From: Desulfarculaceae bacterium
GTDB taxonomy: Bacteria > Desulfobacterota > Desulfarculia > Desulfarculales > Desulfarculaceae
Reading direction: 5' to 3'
Length of the DNA stretch: 64,000 nt
Assembly: GCA_020444545.1 (NCBI GenBank)
Contig: JAHLKT010000001.1
Coordinates: forward strand, 248,001-312,000
Both the position numbers and the translations under genes were made by a program. The notes below the pieces were generated by a model that made no database searches, was not told where the DNA came from, and saw only the letters and a list, made by a program, of their open reading frames with translations. This document shows positions 27,021 to 36,017 of the stretch, one piece after another (position 1 is the stretch's first letter; each line of letters starts with the position of its first letter).

Positions 27021-27686
27021 TTGCTGCCCCTGAAGGACGAAAACCCCACCCAGGGCATCCCCTACCTGACCCTGGGCATCATCGGGCTCAATGTCCTGGT
27101 CTACCTGTACCAGCTGAGCCTGGCCCCTCGGGCGGAGTACGTATTCCTATACCAGTACGGGGTGGTGCCCGCCTGGCTCACCGGCGAGCAGCCCACGCCC
27201 CAGATGCTGGCCTGGCTGCCCCAGCCGCTCACCCTGCTCACCTGCATGTTCCTGCACGGCGGATTTTTCCACCTGGCGGGCAACATGCTCTATCTGTGGA
27301 TTTTCGGCAACAACATCGAGGACCGCCTGGGGCCGGTGCGTTTCGGGCTGTTCTACCTGCTGGGCGGGGTGTTGGCCAACCTGGCCCACGTCATCGCCTC
27401 GCCGGGCTCCCAGCTGCCCATGGTGGGGGCTTCCGGAGCCATCGCGGCGGTGCTGGGGGCCTATTTCCTGCTCTACCCCCGGGCCAACGTGGTGGTCTTG
27501 TTGTGGCTATTGTTCTACGTGCAGCTGATCCGCGTGCCCGCGGTGGTGGTGCTGGGGGTTTGGTTCCTGTTGCAGGTGGTGGGTCGCGGAGGGCCGGGGG
27601 TGGCCTGGATGGCCCACATCGGCGGCTTCGTCATCGGCCTGGTGCTGGTGCGCCTGTTTTTGCCCCGGCGGCCGCCCTCCGGCTGA
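27021..27686 (+). CDS. Rhomboid-family intramembrane serine protease
   Basis: 221 aa, about six transmembrane helices. The catalytic Ser is in GASGAIAAVLG (near residue 139), the His in WMAHIGG, and an early HGGFFHLAGNMLYLWIFG segment is the family hallmark. It cleaves membrane proteins within their transmembrane helix; targets are unknown. The start is TTG with GGAGG seven bases before; the next ATG would remove the first helix. Confidence 0.88.
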   Translation: MLPLKDENPTQGIPYLTLGIIGLNVLVYLYQLSLAPRAEYVFLYQYGVVPAWLTGEQPTPQMLAWLPQPLTLLTCMFLHGGFFHLAGNMLYLWIFGNNIEDRLGPVRFGLFYLLGGVLANLAHVIASPGSQLPMVGASGAIAAVLGAYFLLYPRANVVVLLWLLFYVQLIRVPAVVVLGVWFLLQVVGRGGPGVAWMAHIGGFVIGLVLVRLFLPRRPPSG

Positions 27687-27697
27687 GGGGGAAGGCC

Positions 27698-28126
27698 CTA
27701 GCGGCCGATGCCCTTGATGACGATGGAGCTGACCTCGTCCAGGGGGATGCGGTAGTTGCCGAAAGCGGTCTTGCCGGTGGCCTTGAGGTCGCCCTTGAGG
27801 ATCACCTTCACCGTCTTGCCGTCGGCCATGCCCAGGGTGGCCTTGGTCTCGCCGTCCAGGCGGCGGATCTGGACCGATTTCACCTTGTCCAGGGGCACGG
27901 CCAGATCGCCCCGGCCCATCTCGCCGGTCACGAAACCCACGCCCTCGATGGAGAAGTGGCTCAGCTCGACCGTGGTGCCGCCCTGATCGGTCAGGGTTAC
28001 CAGGTAGTTGACCTTGGGCTCGGGAATCCGGGTGGGGGCCTCGCTGCCGCCGAAGCCCATGGCCATGATGAGGGGCAGGGTGACGACGAGGGCCGTGAGG
28101 GCCAAAACGCGGTGTAGGCGCACCAT
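27698..28126 (-). CDS. Hypothetical secreted protein
   Basis: 142 aa from MVRLHRVLALTAL (AGGAG eight bases upstream). A signal peptide (hydrophobic to about residue 23, MAMGFGG at its end) precedes a beta-rich body with VTLTDQGGTTVELSHFSIEG and repeated Lys/Val segments (KVKSVQIRRLDG, KVILKGDLKATGK). I do not recognise the family. It converges tail to tail on the rhomboid gene with an 11-bp gap, and its N-terminus is divergent from the histidine kinase. Confidence 0.65.
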   Translation of the reverse strand: MVRLHRVLALTALVVTLPLIMAMGFGGSEAPTRIPEPKVNYLVTLTDQGGTTVELSHFSIEGVGFVTGEMGRGDLAVPLDKVKSVQIRRLDGETKATLGMADGKTVKVILKGDLKATGKTAFGNYRIPLDEVSSIVIKGIGR

Positions 28127-28330
28127 GGATGAGTCTCCTTGCAGGGCTCGCAACATAGACCTCCGCGCTTTGGGCGCGGCAAAAGTTCGCTAATGAATTT
28201 GGTAGCACGCCCCGGCCCCAACCGCCAAGTAAAAAGAATTCCCGGCAGCTTGGTTGGGCCGAGGCCAGGTGATATGCTGAGGGCAATTTCGCGCCATTGC
28301 CCCTCCGATCCGCAAGGAGAAGCCGGCCCC

Positions 28331-29365
28331 TTGTTCAACGAAATGCGCCGCCGTTGGAGCATCATCCCCACCTGGCTCAAGGTGGCCCCGGTGGTGCTGT
28401 TGCTGGCGGGCTTAAGCCTGGCCAACCACTACCTGGCCCCCACCCGGCCCGAGCTGGCCGCCCTGGTGCAGCGCCTGTTGTTCCTGCCCCTGTTCATGTC
28501 CAGCCTGCTCTTCGGCCTCACCGGCGGGCTCATCTGCGCGGCGTTGGTCTCCCTGAACTACCTGGACCTGTGGTGGGGAGCCGGGGCTGGCGCCGACCAC
28601 ATGCTCCTGGGCGCGGCGGAGATGGCCCTGTATTTCATCACCGGCGGGCTCACCGGCTTTTTGGTGGACCGGGAGCGGCGCGAGGCCCGGCGGGTCAAGG
28701 AGGCCGAGAACCTGGCCTTGTTGGGCCAGGCGGCGGCGGCGGTGGCCCACGAGCTAAAGACCCCGCTCATCGCCATCGGCGGCTTCGCCCAGCGCATCCA
28801 GCGCGACCTGGAGCCCAGCCACCCCTACCGGGGCCAGCTCAACATCATCGTGGACCAGGTGCGCCACATGGAGAACCTGCTGCGCCAGATGCTGGACTAT
28901 TCCCGGTCCCTGGACCTGCAACGGCGGCCCCTGGCCCTGGAGGAGCTCCTGGCCGAGGTCTTCACCCTCACCGGCTCCAGCGCCAGCGAGCAGGGGGTGG
29001 GCCTGGCCTCCAAGCTGCCCGAGGGCGGCCTGGGCCTGGCCGGGGACGCGGGGCGGCTAAAGCAGGTACTTATCAACCTGATCAACAACGCGGTGCAGGC
29101 CTCGCCCCAGGGCGGCGAGGTGCTGGTGGAGGCCCGCCGGGATAGAGACCACGTGATCGTGGAGGTGCGCGATCATGGGATGGGCATCCCCGACGGTGAG
29201 CTGGAGAAGATATTCTTCCCCTTTTTCACCACCAAGAGCGGCGGCACCGGCCTGGGCCTGGCCATCGCCCGCAAGATCGTCCTGGCCCACGGCGGCCATG
29301 TCCAGGTGGAAAGCACGCCCGGCGAGGGCAGCACCTTCCGCCTGATCCTGCCCCAGGAAGACTAG
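28331..29365 (+). CDS. Membrane sensor histidine kinase
   Basis: About 344 aa if the TTG at 28331 (AAGGAG upstream) is used; an ATG at 28274 would add 19 residues. Three or four hydrophobic helices fill the first ~125 residues with no large periplasmic domain, followed by a HisKA dimerisation helix with phospho-His in VAHELKTP and a HATPase with N-box INLINNAVQA, G1 DHGMGIP and G2 GGTGLGLAIA. No response regulator adjoins it; the next gene on the other strand is NAD kinase, 2 bp away. Confidence 0.87.
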   Translation: MFNEMRRRWSIIPTWLKVAPVVLLLAGLSLANHYLAPTRPELAALVQRLLFLPLFMSSLLFGLTGGLICAALVSLNYLDLWWGAGAGADHMLLGAAEMALYFITGGLTGFLVDRERREARRVKEAENLALLGQAAAAVAHELKTPLIAIGGFAQRIQRDLEPSHPYRGQLNIIVDQVRHMENLLRQMLDYSRSLDLQRRPLALEELLAEVFTLTGSSASEQGVGLASKLPEGGLGLAGDAGRLKQVLINLINNAVQASPQGGEVLVEARRDRDHVIVEVRDHGMGIPDGELEKIFFPFFTTKSGGTGLGLAIARKIVLAHGGHVQVESTPGEGSTFRLILPQED

Positions 29366-29367
29366 GG

Positions 29368-30222
29368 CTACCCCCAGCGCAGTTTGGTTCTGAGAATCTC
29401 GAAGTAGTCGCGGAAAGGCGATTCCACCAGGCGCACCGAATGGGCCGAGCGCTTGATGCGGATCTCGTCGCCGGGCTCCAGTTCCAGGCCCACCTGGCCG
29501 TCGCAGGTCAGGGTGGTGTCCCCGGAGCGCTCGCCCAGGGTGACGCACAGCTCCATGGAGGGGCCCAGCAGAAGGGGCCGGTTGGTAAGGGCGAAGGAGC
29601 AGATGGGGCTGAGTACGATGCAGTTAAGGGCCGGATGGCAGATGGGGCCCCCGGCCGAGAGGTTGTAGGCCGTGGAGCCGGTGGGGGTGGAGATGATCAG
29701 GCCGTCGGCCTTGAAGGTGGTCAGGCCGTGGCCGTCCACCGCCGCCTTCATCTCCACGATGCGGGCCAGGGCCGCCTTGTTGATCACCAGGTCATTGAGC
29801 GCGGTGAAGCCGTCGAGTGTCTCGCCTCCCCGGCGCACCTCGGCGTCGAGCATCAGGCGGGGCGGGGCGGCGTAGTGTCCCTGGAGCACCTTTTCCATGG
29901 CCGGCAAAAGCTCCTCCGGCCCCAGGGCGGTGAGGAAGCCCAGGCCGCCCAGGTTCACCCCCAGGACCGGCACCTGCTCCAGGCCGCTGGCCACCACCTG
30001 GCGCACCGCGCCCAGCATGGTGCCGTCGCCGCCCAGGACCACCACCAGCCCGGTTTCGGGCGGCAGGGGGCTCTCCGGGCCGTTGCCCGCGCCCGGCTCT
30101 CCGCCCCGCGCCTCCAGGACCAGGGAGCTGGAGCCGCGCTCGCTCAGCCAGGCGGCGAGGCGCTCGGCCTGCTGCCGGGCGGCCGGAGTCTTGGCCTTGC
30201 AGATTATGCTTACGTGGGGCAT
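29368..30222 (-). CDS. nadK: NAD kinase
   Basis: 284 aa from MPHVSIICKAK; GGAG six bases before this ATG beats the in-frame ATG 12 bases upstream. The diagnostic GGDGTMLGAVR (near residue 67), LGVNLGGLGFLT and the NE/D-loop TALNDLVI, with TGSTAYNLSAGG, define the ATP-NAD kinase fold that phosphorylates NAD(H) to NADP(H). Length is normal. Confidence 0.93.
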   Translation of the reverse strand: MPHVSIICKAKTPAARQQAERLAAWLSERGSSSLVLEARGGEPGAGNGPESPLPPETGLVVVLGGDGTMLGAVRQVVASGLEQVPVLGVNLGGLGFLTALGPEELLPAMEKVLQGHYAAPPRLMLDAEVRRGGETLDGFTALNDLVINKAALARIVEMKAAVDGHGLTTFKADGLIISTPTGSTAYNLSAGGPICHPALNCIVLSPICSFALTNRPLLLGPSMELCVTLGERSGDTTLTCDGQVGLELEPGDEIRIKRSAHSVRLVESPFRDYFEILRTKLRWG

Positions 30223-30298
30223 GGTGTACTCCATGAGGGAAAGCTACCAAAAGGCGCCCCGCCTAACAAGCTAATAGGCCCCAACCCCCGGCGAAGCC

Positions 30299-31006
30299 AT
30301 GCCTGACGAACAATACATCCAAGCTCTGCAACAAGCGGTCAAGCAAGAGGTCATCCAGAACTACTTCCGCGAGCGGCGCATCGTGGAGGAGGAGATTCTC
30401 CTGGTCACCGAGGCGGCCAGCGCCTGGCTGGGGGGCATCAGCCTGTGGGAGCGCCACCGCGCCCTATTGGGCCGGGCCCTGGGAGCCCAGGCGGCGTGGG
30501 AGGAGTTCTTCGCCATCGCCGGGGTGGACCCGCCCTCCCCCCGGGGAGTGGGCCAGGCGGCCCCGGCGGTGGGGCTGGCCCGCATCCGGGGCCTGACCAA
30601 GAGCGCCCGCTACGCCAGCCTGATCAAGGGGCTCTACCAGGGCCTGGTGGCCGAAGCCGAGGCCCTGGAGGCGGAGCGCCAAAAGGCCCTGGAGCTCATG
30701 GAAGAGGTCAACCGCGACATCCTGACCTTCGAGGCCAACCACGACCTGATGATGCTGGCCTCGTATCTGCGCTCCCTGGACCCGGTGGAGCTGCAACGGC
30801 GCAAGATCCTGGGAGTGAACTTCACGGCCAAGGAAAAGATGCTCAGCGCCGAGGCCCTGACCTTCAAGCCCCTCAAGGCGGCCAAGATGGGCCTGGACCA
30901 GCCCGGGCCCCGGCCCCGGCCGGTGGGCACGGTGCTGAAAGAGGCCGCGCCGCTCATGAAAAAAATCGTGCGCAAGAAGCCCGAGGCGGGGCGGGAGTTC
31001 CTCTAA
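30299..31006 (+). CDS. Conserved hypothetical helical protein
   Basis: 235 aa, soluble, mostly helical. Segments such as EQYIQALQQAVKQEVIQNYF, a long EAEALEAERQKALELMEEV helix with coiled-coil pattern, and a Lys/Arg-rich C-terminus (MKKIVRKKPEAGREFL) are visible, but no named family is recognised. It stands between nadK (divergent) and the CoA-transferase pair 64 bp downstream; co-transcription is possible. No catalytic residues are apparent. Confidence 0.6.
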   Translation: MPDEQYIQALQQAVKQEVIQNYFRERRIVEEEILLVTEAASAWLGGISLWERHRALLGRALGAQAAWEEFFAIAGVDPPSPRGVGQAAPAVGLARIRGLTKSARYASLIKGLYQGLVAEAEALEAERQKALELMEEVNRDILTFEANHDLMMLASYLRSLDPVELQRRKILGVNFTAKEKMLSAEALTFKPLKAAKMGLDQPGPRPRPVGTVLKEAAPLMKKIVRKKPEAGREFL

Positions 31007-31069
31007 AGCGCCTTGTGGCCGGCCGCGCCGGTCTGCTATTGAATTCGGAGCACAGCGGAGCGGGAGGGC

Positions 31070-31996
31070 ATGGCCAAACCGGCGGACAAGGTATGCGGCC
31101 TGGACCAGGCCATCGAGCGCCTGGCGCGCCCCGGCGACAGCGTGGCCCTGTCCTGCGGCCTGGAGGGCATGATCCCCTATGCCGCGGCCCACGAGCTGAT
31201 CCGCCAGCGTATCGGTAACCTCACCCTCATCGCGCCCATATCCAACATCAGCTTCGACCAAATCATCGCCGCCGGGTTGGCCCGGAGGGTGGTGGCCGCC
31301 TGGGTGGGCAACGTGTCCACCGGCATCGGCTACAACTTTCGCCGCGCGGTGGAAAAGGGCCTGCCCCGGCCGCTGGAGGTGATCGACCACAGCAACTTCT
31401 CCATCACCCTGGCCCTGGAGGCCGGGGCGCGGGGCCTGCCCATGGCCGTGGGGCGCTCGCCCTTGGGCAGCGACATGGTGAAGGACAGCCCCCATTTCAA
31501 GAAAATGACCTGCCCCCACAGCGGGCAGGAGCTCTTGGCCATCAAGGCGCTCAACCCCGACCTGGCCCTGATCCACGTGCAGCGAGCCGATGCCCAGGGC
31601 AACGGCCAGGCGTGGGGGGCCAGCGGCTTCACCCGCCAGGCGGCCATGGCCAGCAAGAAGGTGCTTCTGACCTGCGAGGAGCTGGTGGACACGGAGGTGA
31701 TCCGCCGCGACCCGGACCGCACCTTGGTGCCGGGCATTTTGGTGGATCACGTTTGCGAGGTGCCCTGGGGGGCCCACCCCGCCCCGGTGCAGGGCTACTA
31801 CGACCTGGACAACCCCTTTTATCTTGATTACGCGGCCGCTACCCGCGATCCCGACCAGGCCCAGGCCTGGCTGGAGGAGTGGGTCTTCGGCCTGAACGGC
31901 CGGGAGGACTATCTGGCCAAGCTGGGCAGCGCCCGTTTGCGGGGGCTCATGACCCAACACAGCCTGCCTTCCGCGCCGGTGGAGTACGGCTGGTGA
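31070..31996 (+). CDS. CoA-transferase alpha subunit (GctA-like, class I)
   Basis: 308 aa. The opening DQAIERLARPGDSVALSCG with the family segment HELIRQRIGNLTLIAPIS, plus GSGKD-like spacing and QRADAQGNGQAWGASG, fits the alpha subunit of class I CoA-transferases, closest in layout to glutaconate CoA-transferase. The start follows GGGAGG. The beta subunit overlaps its stop by 4 bp (GTGA), as expected for a heteromer. The acyl substrate is unknown. Confidence 0.83.
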   Translation: MAKPADKVCGLDQAIERLARPGDSVALSCGLEGMIPYAAAHELIRQRIGNLTLIAPISNISFDQIIAAGLARRVVAAWVGNVSTGIGYNFRRAVEKGLPRPLEVIDHSNFSITLALEAGARGLPMAVGRSPLGSDMVKDSPHFKKMTCPHSGQELLAIKALNPDLALIHVQRADAQGNGQAWGASGFTRQAAMASKKVLLTCEELVDTEVIRRDPDRTLVPGILVDHVCEVPWGAHPAPVQGYYDLDNPFYLDYAAATRDPDQAQAWLEEWVFGLNGREDYLAKLGSARLRGLMTQHSLPSAPVEYGW

Positions 31997-32745
31997 GCGG
32001 CTACACCCCCGGCGAGATCATGGTCTGTGCCGCAGCCCGGCGCATCGCCGACCGCGAGGTGGTCTTCGTGGGCATGCGTTTGCCGCTGTTGGCCTTCATG
32101 CTGGCCAAACAGACCCACGCCCCCAATGCGGTGGGCCTGTTCGAAAACGGCGTGCTCCGCGACCAGCCGGCCCAGGGCCCCATCATCACCATGGGCGACA
32201 CGCCCAACCAGGCCCGGGCGCTCAAGGTCTGCGGCCTGGACGAGGTGATGAGCCTCTTGTCCGGGGGGCGGGTGGACCTGGGCTTCATCGGCGGGGCCCA
32301 GGTGGACCAGTTCGGCAACGTGAACACCCACCGGGTGGACACGCCGGGGGGCATGGTGCGCCTGCCCGGCTCCGGAGGCGGGGCGGACATCGCCTGCCTG
32401 GCCGGACGCCTGCTGATCATCATGAACCACGAGCGCCGCCGCCTGGTGCCCCGGGTGGATTACATCACCTCGCCGGGCTGGGGCGACGGCCCCGGCTGGC
32501 GCGGCGGCCAGGGGCTCACCCAAGGCGGGCCCGACGCGCTCATCACCTCTCTGGGGGTGTTCAGCTTCGAGCAGGGCCGCGCGGTGCTGGCCAGCCTGCA
32601 CCCCGGGGTGAGCCGGGCGCAGGTGGCCGACCAGACCGGCTGGGAGCTGGCTGTGGCTGCGGAGCTGGAAACCACGCCGGAACCCACGACGGAAGAGCTC
32701 GAAATAATTAGGCGTTTCGACCCCCATCGCTTCTGGACCGCTTGA
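31993..32745 (+). CDS. CoA-transferase beta subunit (GctB-like, class I)
   Basis: About 250 aa from a GTG (31993) coupled to the alpha subunit. The segment VGLFENGVLRDQP carries the Glu of the family's ENG motif, which forms the covalent acyl/CoA intermediate; LGFIGGAQVDQFGNVNTH matches the beta-subunit core. Together with the alpha subunit it would move CoA between carboxylic acids such as glutaconate-type substrates. Confidence 0.83.
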   Translation: MSGYTPGEIMVCAAARRIADREVVFVGMRLPLLAFMLAKQTHAPNAVGLFENGVLRDQPAQGPIITMGDTPNQARALKVCGLDEVMSLLSGGRVDLGFIGGAQVDQFGNVNTHRVDTPGGMVRLPGSGGGADIACLAGRLLIIMNHERRRLVPRVDYITSPGWGDGPGWRGGQGLTQGGPDALITSLGVFSFEQGRAVLASLHPGVSRAQVADQTGWELAVAAELETTPEPTTEELEIIRRFDPHRFWTA

Positions 32746-32753
32746 TAATTTCC

Positions 32754-32783
32754 TTGACAAGGCGTCGAGCCGTGGCCTAGAGT
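32754..32783 (+). promoter_or_regulatory. Promoter of the first DUF2080-like gene
   Basis: TTGACA (32754-32759, full consensus), an 18-bp spacer and TAGAGT (32778-32783). The downstream palindrome at 32787-32800 would cover the expected start of transcription. Confidence 0.7.
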
Positions 32784-32786
32784 CAC

Positions 32787-32800
32787 AATGTAGCTACATT
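32787..32800. promoter_or_regulatory. Perfect 14-bp palindrome, candidate operator
   Basis: AATGTAGCTACATT is a perfect palindrome starting 4 bp after the -10 box, over the predicted transcription start of the first DUF2080-like gene. The paralogous gene at 36141 has an equally placed AT-rich inverted repeat that also contains AATGT, which suggests autorepression by these proteins. Confidence 0.6.
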
Positions 32801-32880
32801 TTAAGTACCGACAAGCACGGCCCCGGGGACGCCAAGGACCCGCACCGTGCCGGTCTATACCAACCTTGAGGGCCTCTCTA

Positions 32881-33081
32881 ATGAGTCAGAGCGACAAAAG
32901 CAGCCCCAGGGGCAAGCCCGAACCCGGCGATATCGCCCCCGACAGCCGCCACAAGGCCAAGTTCGAAGTCTTCGGCGAGGAGATGATCGAAAAGGAGGTC
33001 AAGCAGAGCGGCAACTCCGGCCGGGTGTACCTGCCGCCGGAGTGGGTGGGCAAGAACGTCAAGATCATCCGCATCGATTAA
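32881..33081 (+). CDS. DUF2080-like small DNA-binding-type protein (copy 1)
   Basis: 66 aa from ATG 32881 (GAGGG upstream). The C-terminal EEMIEKEVKQSGNSGRVYLP and EWVGKNVKIIRID match DUF2080, called a putative transposon-encoded protein, common in archaea and some bacteria and probably AbrB/SpoVT-like in fold. The N-terminus is charged and probably flexible. It precedes a GNAT acetyltransferase by 21 bp. A paralog (36141) has the same core, with EVKRSSNSGRVYLPSEWVGK. No transposase is near, so the transposon label is not supported here. Confidence 0.78.
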   Translation: MSQSDKSSPRGKPEPGDIAPDSRHKAKFEVFGEEMIEKEVKQSGNSGRVYLPPEWVGKNVKIIRID

Positions 33082-33102
33082 CGGCAAGGCGAGGGAGAAC
33101 CC

Positions 33103-33528
33103 GTGAATCTGCGCGCCATGAAATCCGAGGACCTGGCCGAGGTCAAGCGCATCCAAGGTCATGTGACCCGGCATGAGGTCCCCCAACCCTGGATGGACAT
33201 GCTGGCCAAGCATGTGGACAACGAGTACCGCCTGGGCTTTGTGGCCGAAAAGAACGGCTCGGTGGTGGGCTTCATCCTGGGCGAGATCAAGATAGGCCAT
33301 TTCGGCACCGACCTCTCGGGCTGGCTGGAGCTGGTGGGAGTGGAGCCGGGCGAGATGGGCGCCGGAGTGGGCGCCGCCCTGGCCGAGAAGCTCTTCGCCA
33401 CCCTGGCCGAGCGCGGCGTGGCCAATATCTACACCACCGTGCGCTGGGACTCCGGCGACATGCTGGCCTTTTTCAAGAAGCTCGGCTTCGACCGCAGCAA
33501 CTTCATCAACCTGCGCATGATGAAATAG
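33103..33528 (+). CDS. GNAT-family N-acetyltransferase
   Basis: 141 aa from GTG (GAGGGAG upstream). The fold elements are FVAEKNGSVVGFILGE (strand 4 region), LELVGVEPGEMGAGVGAAL (acetyl-CoA loop) and the C-terminal LAFFKKLGFDR typical of RimI-type GNATs. The usual Arg/Gln at the start of the pyrophosphate loop (R/QxxGxG) is Met here (MGAGVG), so cofactor binding may differ. It is in the same transcript as the DUF2080-like protein, 21 bp upstream, and ends at a strong hairpin. The pairing resembles GNAT-toxin operons, but that is a hypothesis only. Confidence 0.85.
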   Translation: MNLRAMKSEDLAEVKRIQGHVTRHEVPQPWMDMLAKHVDNEYRLGFVAEKNGSVVGFILGEIKIGHFGTDLSGWLELVGVEPGEMGAGVGAALAEKLFATLAERGVANIYTTVRWDSGDMLAFFKKLGFDRSNFINLRMMK

Positions 33529-33590
33529 ACCCGTCTTCGGCCAAGGGCCCCTGCCCGGCCCTTGCGCGATCCAGGCAAAACCCCTGAATT

Positions 33591-33632
33591 ATCCGTGGCG
33601 TCCCCAAGGGGCGGCCACGGATGGTTTGTTTT
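33591..33632 (+). terminator. Terminator after the GNAT gene
   Basis: A 9-bp stem ATCCGTGGC/GCCACGGAT encloses a second CCCC/GGGG pairing and is followed by GGTTTGTTTT. The other parts of the gap 33529-33795 hold the short palindrome GGCAATTGCC and no visible gene. Confidence 0.65.
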
Positions 33633-33795
33633 GGGGCCAGGCCCGCCGCCTCTGCCCCCTCGGGCAGGCATGGCAATTGCCGCCCAAGCTTGGTTACAAT
33701 TAAAACAGTATGGCCATAGGGGTTTCAGCCCGGCAAGCCAAAGCACCCACCCGGAGAAAAGGCACAAGAACCCTTCAAGCCCCCAGGGGGGTTTC

Positions 33796-35862
33796 ATGAA
33801 AAAAATCCACCTCACCCATCCGCAAGACCAGGCGACCCTTTCCGCCACCTCTCGCCGCCTGCAATGGGAGCCGGTGCGCGGCTCCGACGGGACCCGGCCC
33901 CTGCGCTACGTCTTGCAGGTGTTGGCCACCCGCCCCGGCCCCCGGCCCGGCCGCCGCGGCAAGCCCCTGCCCCTGTTCACCAGCAAGGAACTGACGCGCG
34001 GCTACTTCGACCTGCCTATCCGCGAAAAAGGCCTCAAGCCCGGCCGGACCTACTGGTGGCAGGTGAAGGCCCTGGACCAAAGCGGCCAGGTGGCGGCCAT
34101 GAGCGAAAAGCGCCGCTTCAAGGTGCGAAAAATCTCCACCCCGGTCCATGAGATCGGCGGCGAGTTTCGCCTGCCCGAAGGCGGCCTGGTGACCGCCGAG
34201 ATCGGCACCGCCCTGGCCGCGCCCCTTTGGGCCACCCTGCGGGAGAACATGGTCCCTCCCGCGCCAGTGGCCTGGGGCAAGCCGGTGAAGATCCGCCTGC
34301 GTGGGGAGGCAAGCTCCGGGGACAGCGAGGCTCCTCCCGAGGTCCCCGGCGCCACCGAACCCCTGGCCATGGTGTGGGGCCATGAGGCAGGCGAGGTGTA
34401 CCTTCCTTTTTTCCTTGCGCGCAACGCCTGCCTTCATTGGGACTTGAGCTACATCGACGGCTGCCAATGGGTTCTTCTGCAGGTCAGCGGGCCGGATGGC
34501 TTCAGCGAACCCAATGGCGGCAACGTTTTGGAGGACGCCGGGGTCATCAATTACTATTGGGGGCCTCCCCGCGTGTCCTGCGGCTACGATGAGATTGAAA
34601 CCAGTTACGGCCCTCCGCCCGCGGGCACGCTCATATCCGCCCAAAATATCGATTTATTAAGGGGTGTGGATGCCTCCGAGACCATACAGCCGCCCAGCGG
34701 GTTGAATCCGGAGATAGTGCGCCGGATCAGGACCGTTCCCTGCGATGAAAGCCGGCAGCCGGTGGATATGGCCTCGGACCCGGTGACCATACGATGCGTG
34801 CGTTATCCGGTGGTGGATATCGGCGCCCTGAGAGTGGAGTGGACCTGGGGCGAGCATCCGGGGCGGGCGCTGGAATTCTCGCTTATGTTCGAGGAGCCTT
34901 TCCCTAACGTCCTCGCCGTGCGCCTGGACGAGGAAACCGGGATCATGGTGCCGGTAACCGCCCCGTCAACCTTGCTTATTTACACCCCGCCCCGCCCTTC
35001 CATGCTGCATGAGAGCTCCTGCGCCAACCTGAGCCTGACCATGAACGGCGAGCCGGTGGAGCGGCGCAACCGCGTCTGCCTGGCCTCGGGCCACCCCACC
35101 TGCGATTGCTTTGTCATACCCCTGGACCCCTGGCCCCACGCCGCGGGCTATGACTTCCGCCTGACCCAGGAGTGGCGCGGCGGCATCAGCTACAACACCT
35201 TGTGGGACTTCCTGGACCCCGGCTTGGTCGCCGCGATTATCCCCGGGGTGCACCCTTCCTGGAATTATTGCGGGGGGGTGTATCAAGATTACGACTCGCT
35301 CTACGGCAGGGAGGATCTGCCCGAAGAGGGCACCAACTCGCCGTTCTACCGGTACCACTCGCTTACCGGGAACTGCCTTCCAAGGGGCATGGTGGGCACC
35401 TGGAGCCTGCCGATCGTGTACGGGATATCCCAATTCAACGATTTCCTGGGCAGCACCTTCCGGGGAACCCGCACCGTGACCCACGATGCTTCCGGGGGTG
35501 CGGTTGACGAGTTCTATCTGGACGAGCCGGTTGGCGAGCGGGAGGTGGTGGTCCGTTTCGAGACCGACAACCCCAACGATCTCAAGTTCATCCTGCCCAA
35601 CACTCATTACCCGGTCATTATGCGCGAAACCAGGGGCTCCCGCGATGTGCGTTGGGAGGTCAAGTATTTGGACGGCGTTGCCGCCGGCTTGTACACCACC
35701 GGCCGCTCGGTGAACATTTTATACGGCGGACGCCGGGGCACCGCGGCGGGCCGGTCGCGCTTCACGCCGCCCCGGCTGGAAATATGGCTCTCGGTCCTGG
35801 TGGGCAGCACCCGGGGAGGGGAAATATGGGCCGATATCTACTACGATCTCAGGGCTGATTGA
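33796..35862 (+). CDS. Large orphan protein with fibronectin-III-like N-terminus
   Basis: 688 aa from ATG 33796 (MKKIHLTHPQDQATL), preceded by GGGGGG. Residues ~1-105 resemble a fibronectin type-III-like module (LSATSRRLQWEPVRGSDGTR, then GLKPGRTYWWQVKALDQSG), a fold common in surface proteins. The rest has several Cys residues (for example VCLASGHPTCDCF) and no hydrophobic signal or transmembrane segment that I can see. I do not recognise it. Base and codon use seem somewhat less GC-rich than in neighbouring genes, which would fit recent acquisition. An upstream ATG (33562) would add a low-complexity leader without a ribosome site. Confidence 0.7.
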   Translation: MKKIHLTHPQDQATLSATSRRLQWEPVRGSDGTRPLRYVLQVLATRPGPRPGRRGKPLPLFTSKELTRGYFDLPIREKGLKPGRTYWWQVKALDQSGQVAAMSEKRRFKVRKISTPVHEIGGEFRLPEGGLVTAEIGTALAAPLWATLRENMVPPAPVAWGKPVKIRLRGEASSGDSEAPPEVPGATEPLAMVWGHEAGEVYLPFFLARNACLHWDLSYIDGCQWVLLQVSGPDGFSEPNGGNVLEDAGVINYYWGPPRVSCGYDEIETSYGPPPAGTLISAQNIDLLRGVDASETIQPPSGLNPEIVRRIRTVPCDESRQPVDMASDPVTIRCVRYPVVDIGALRVEWTWGEHPGRALEFSLMFEEPFPNVLAVRLDEETGIMVPVTAPSTLLIYTPPRPSMLHESSCANLSLTMNGEPVERRNRVCLASGHPTCDCFVIPLDPWPHAAGYDFRLTQEWRGGISYNTLWDFLDPGLVAAIIPGVHPSWNYCGGVYQDYDSLYGREDLPEEGTNSPFYRYHSLTGNCLPRGMVGTWSLPIVYGISQFNDFLGSTFRGTRTVTHDASGGAVDEFYLDEPVGEREVVVRFETDNPNDLKFILPNTHYPVIMRETRGSRDVRWEVKYLDGVAAGLYTTGRSVNILYGGRRGTAAGRSRFTPPRLEIWLSVLVGSTRGGEIWADIYYDLRAD

Positions 35863-36017
35863 CAACTCAGCCGTCCCGGCCCGGCCCCTCGCCGCCTCCA
35901 GCCGCAAGCAGCCAATCGTTCCCGGCTCCCGGCCAGGGCGGTCGGGATTGGTCTCCCCGGCCCCTATGCTAAAAAAAACATAATTGCCCTTGGCGCCGCC
36001 CAGGGGCCGGATTAATC

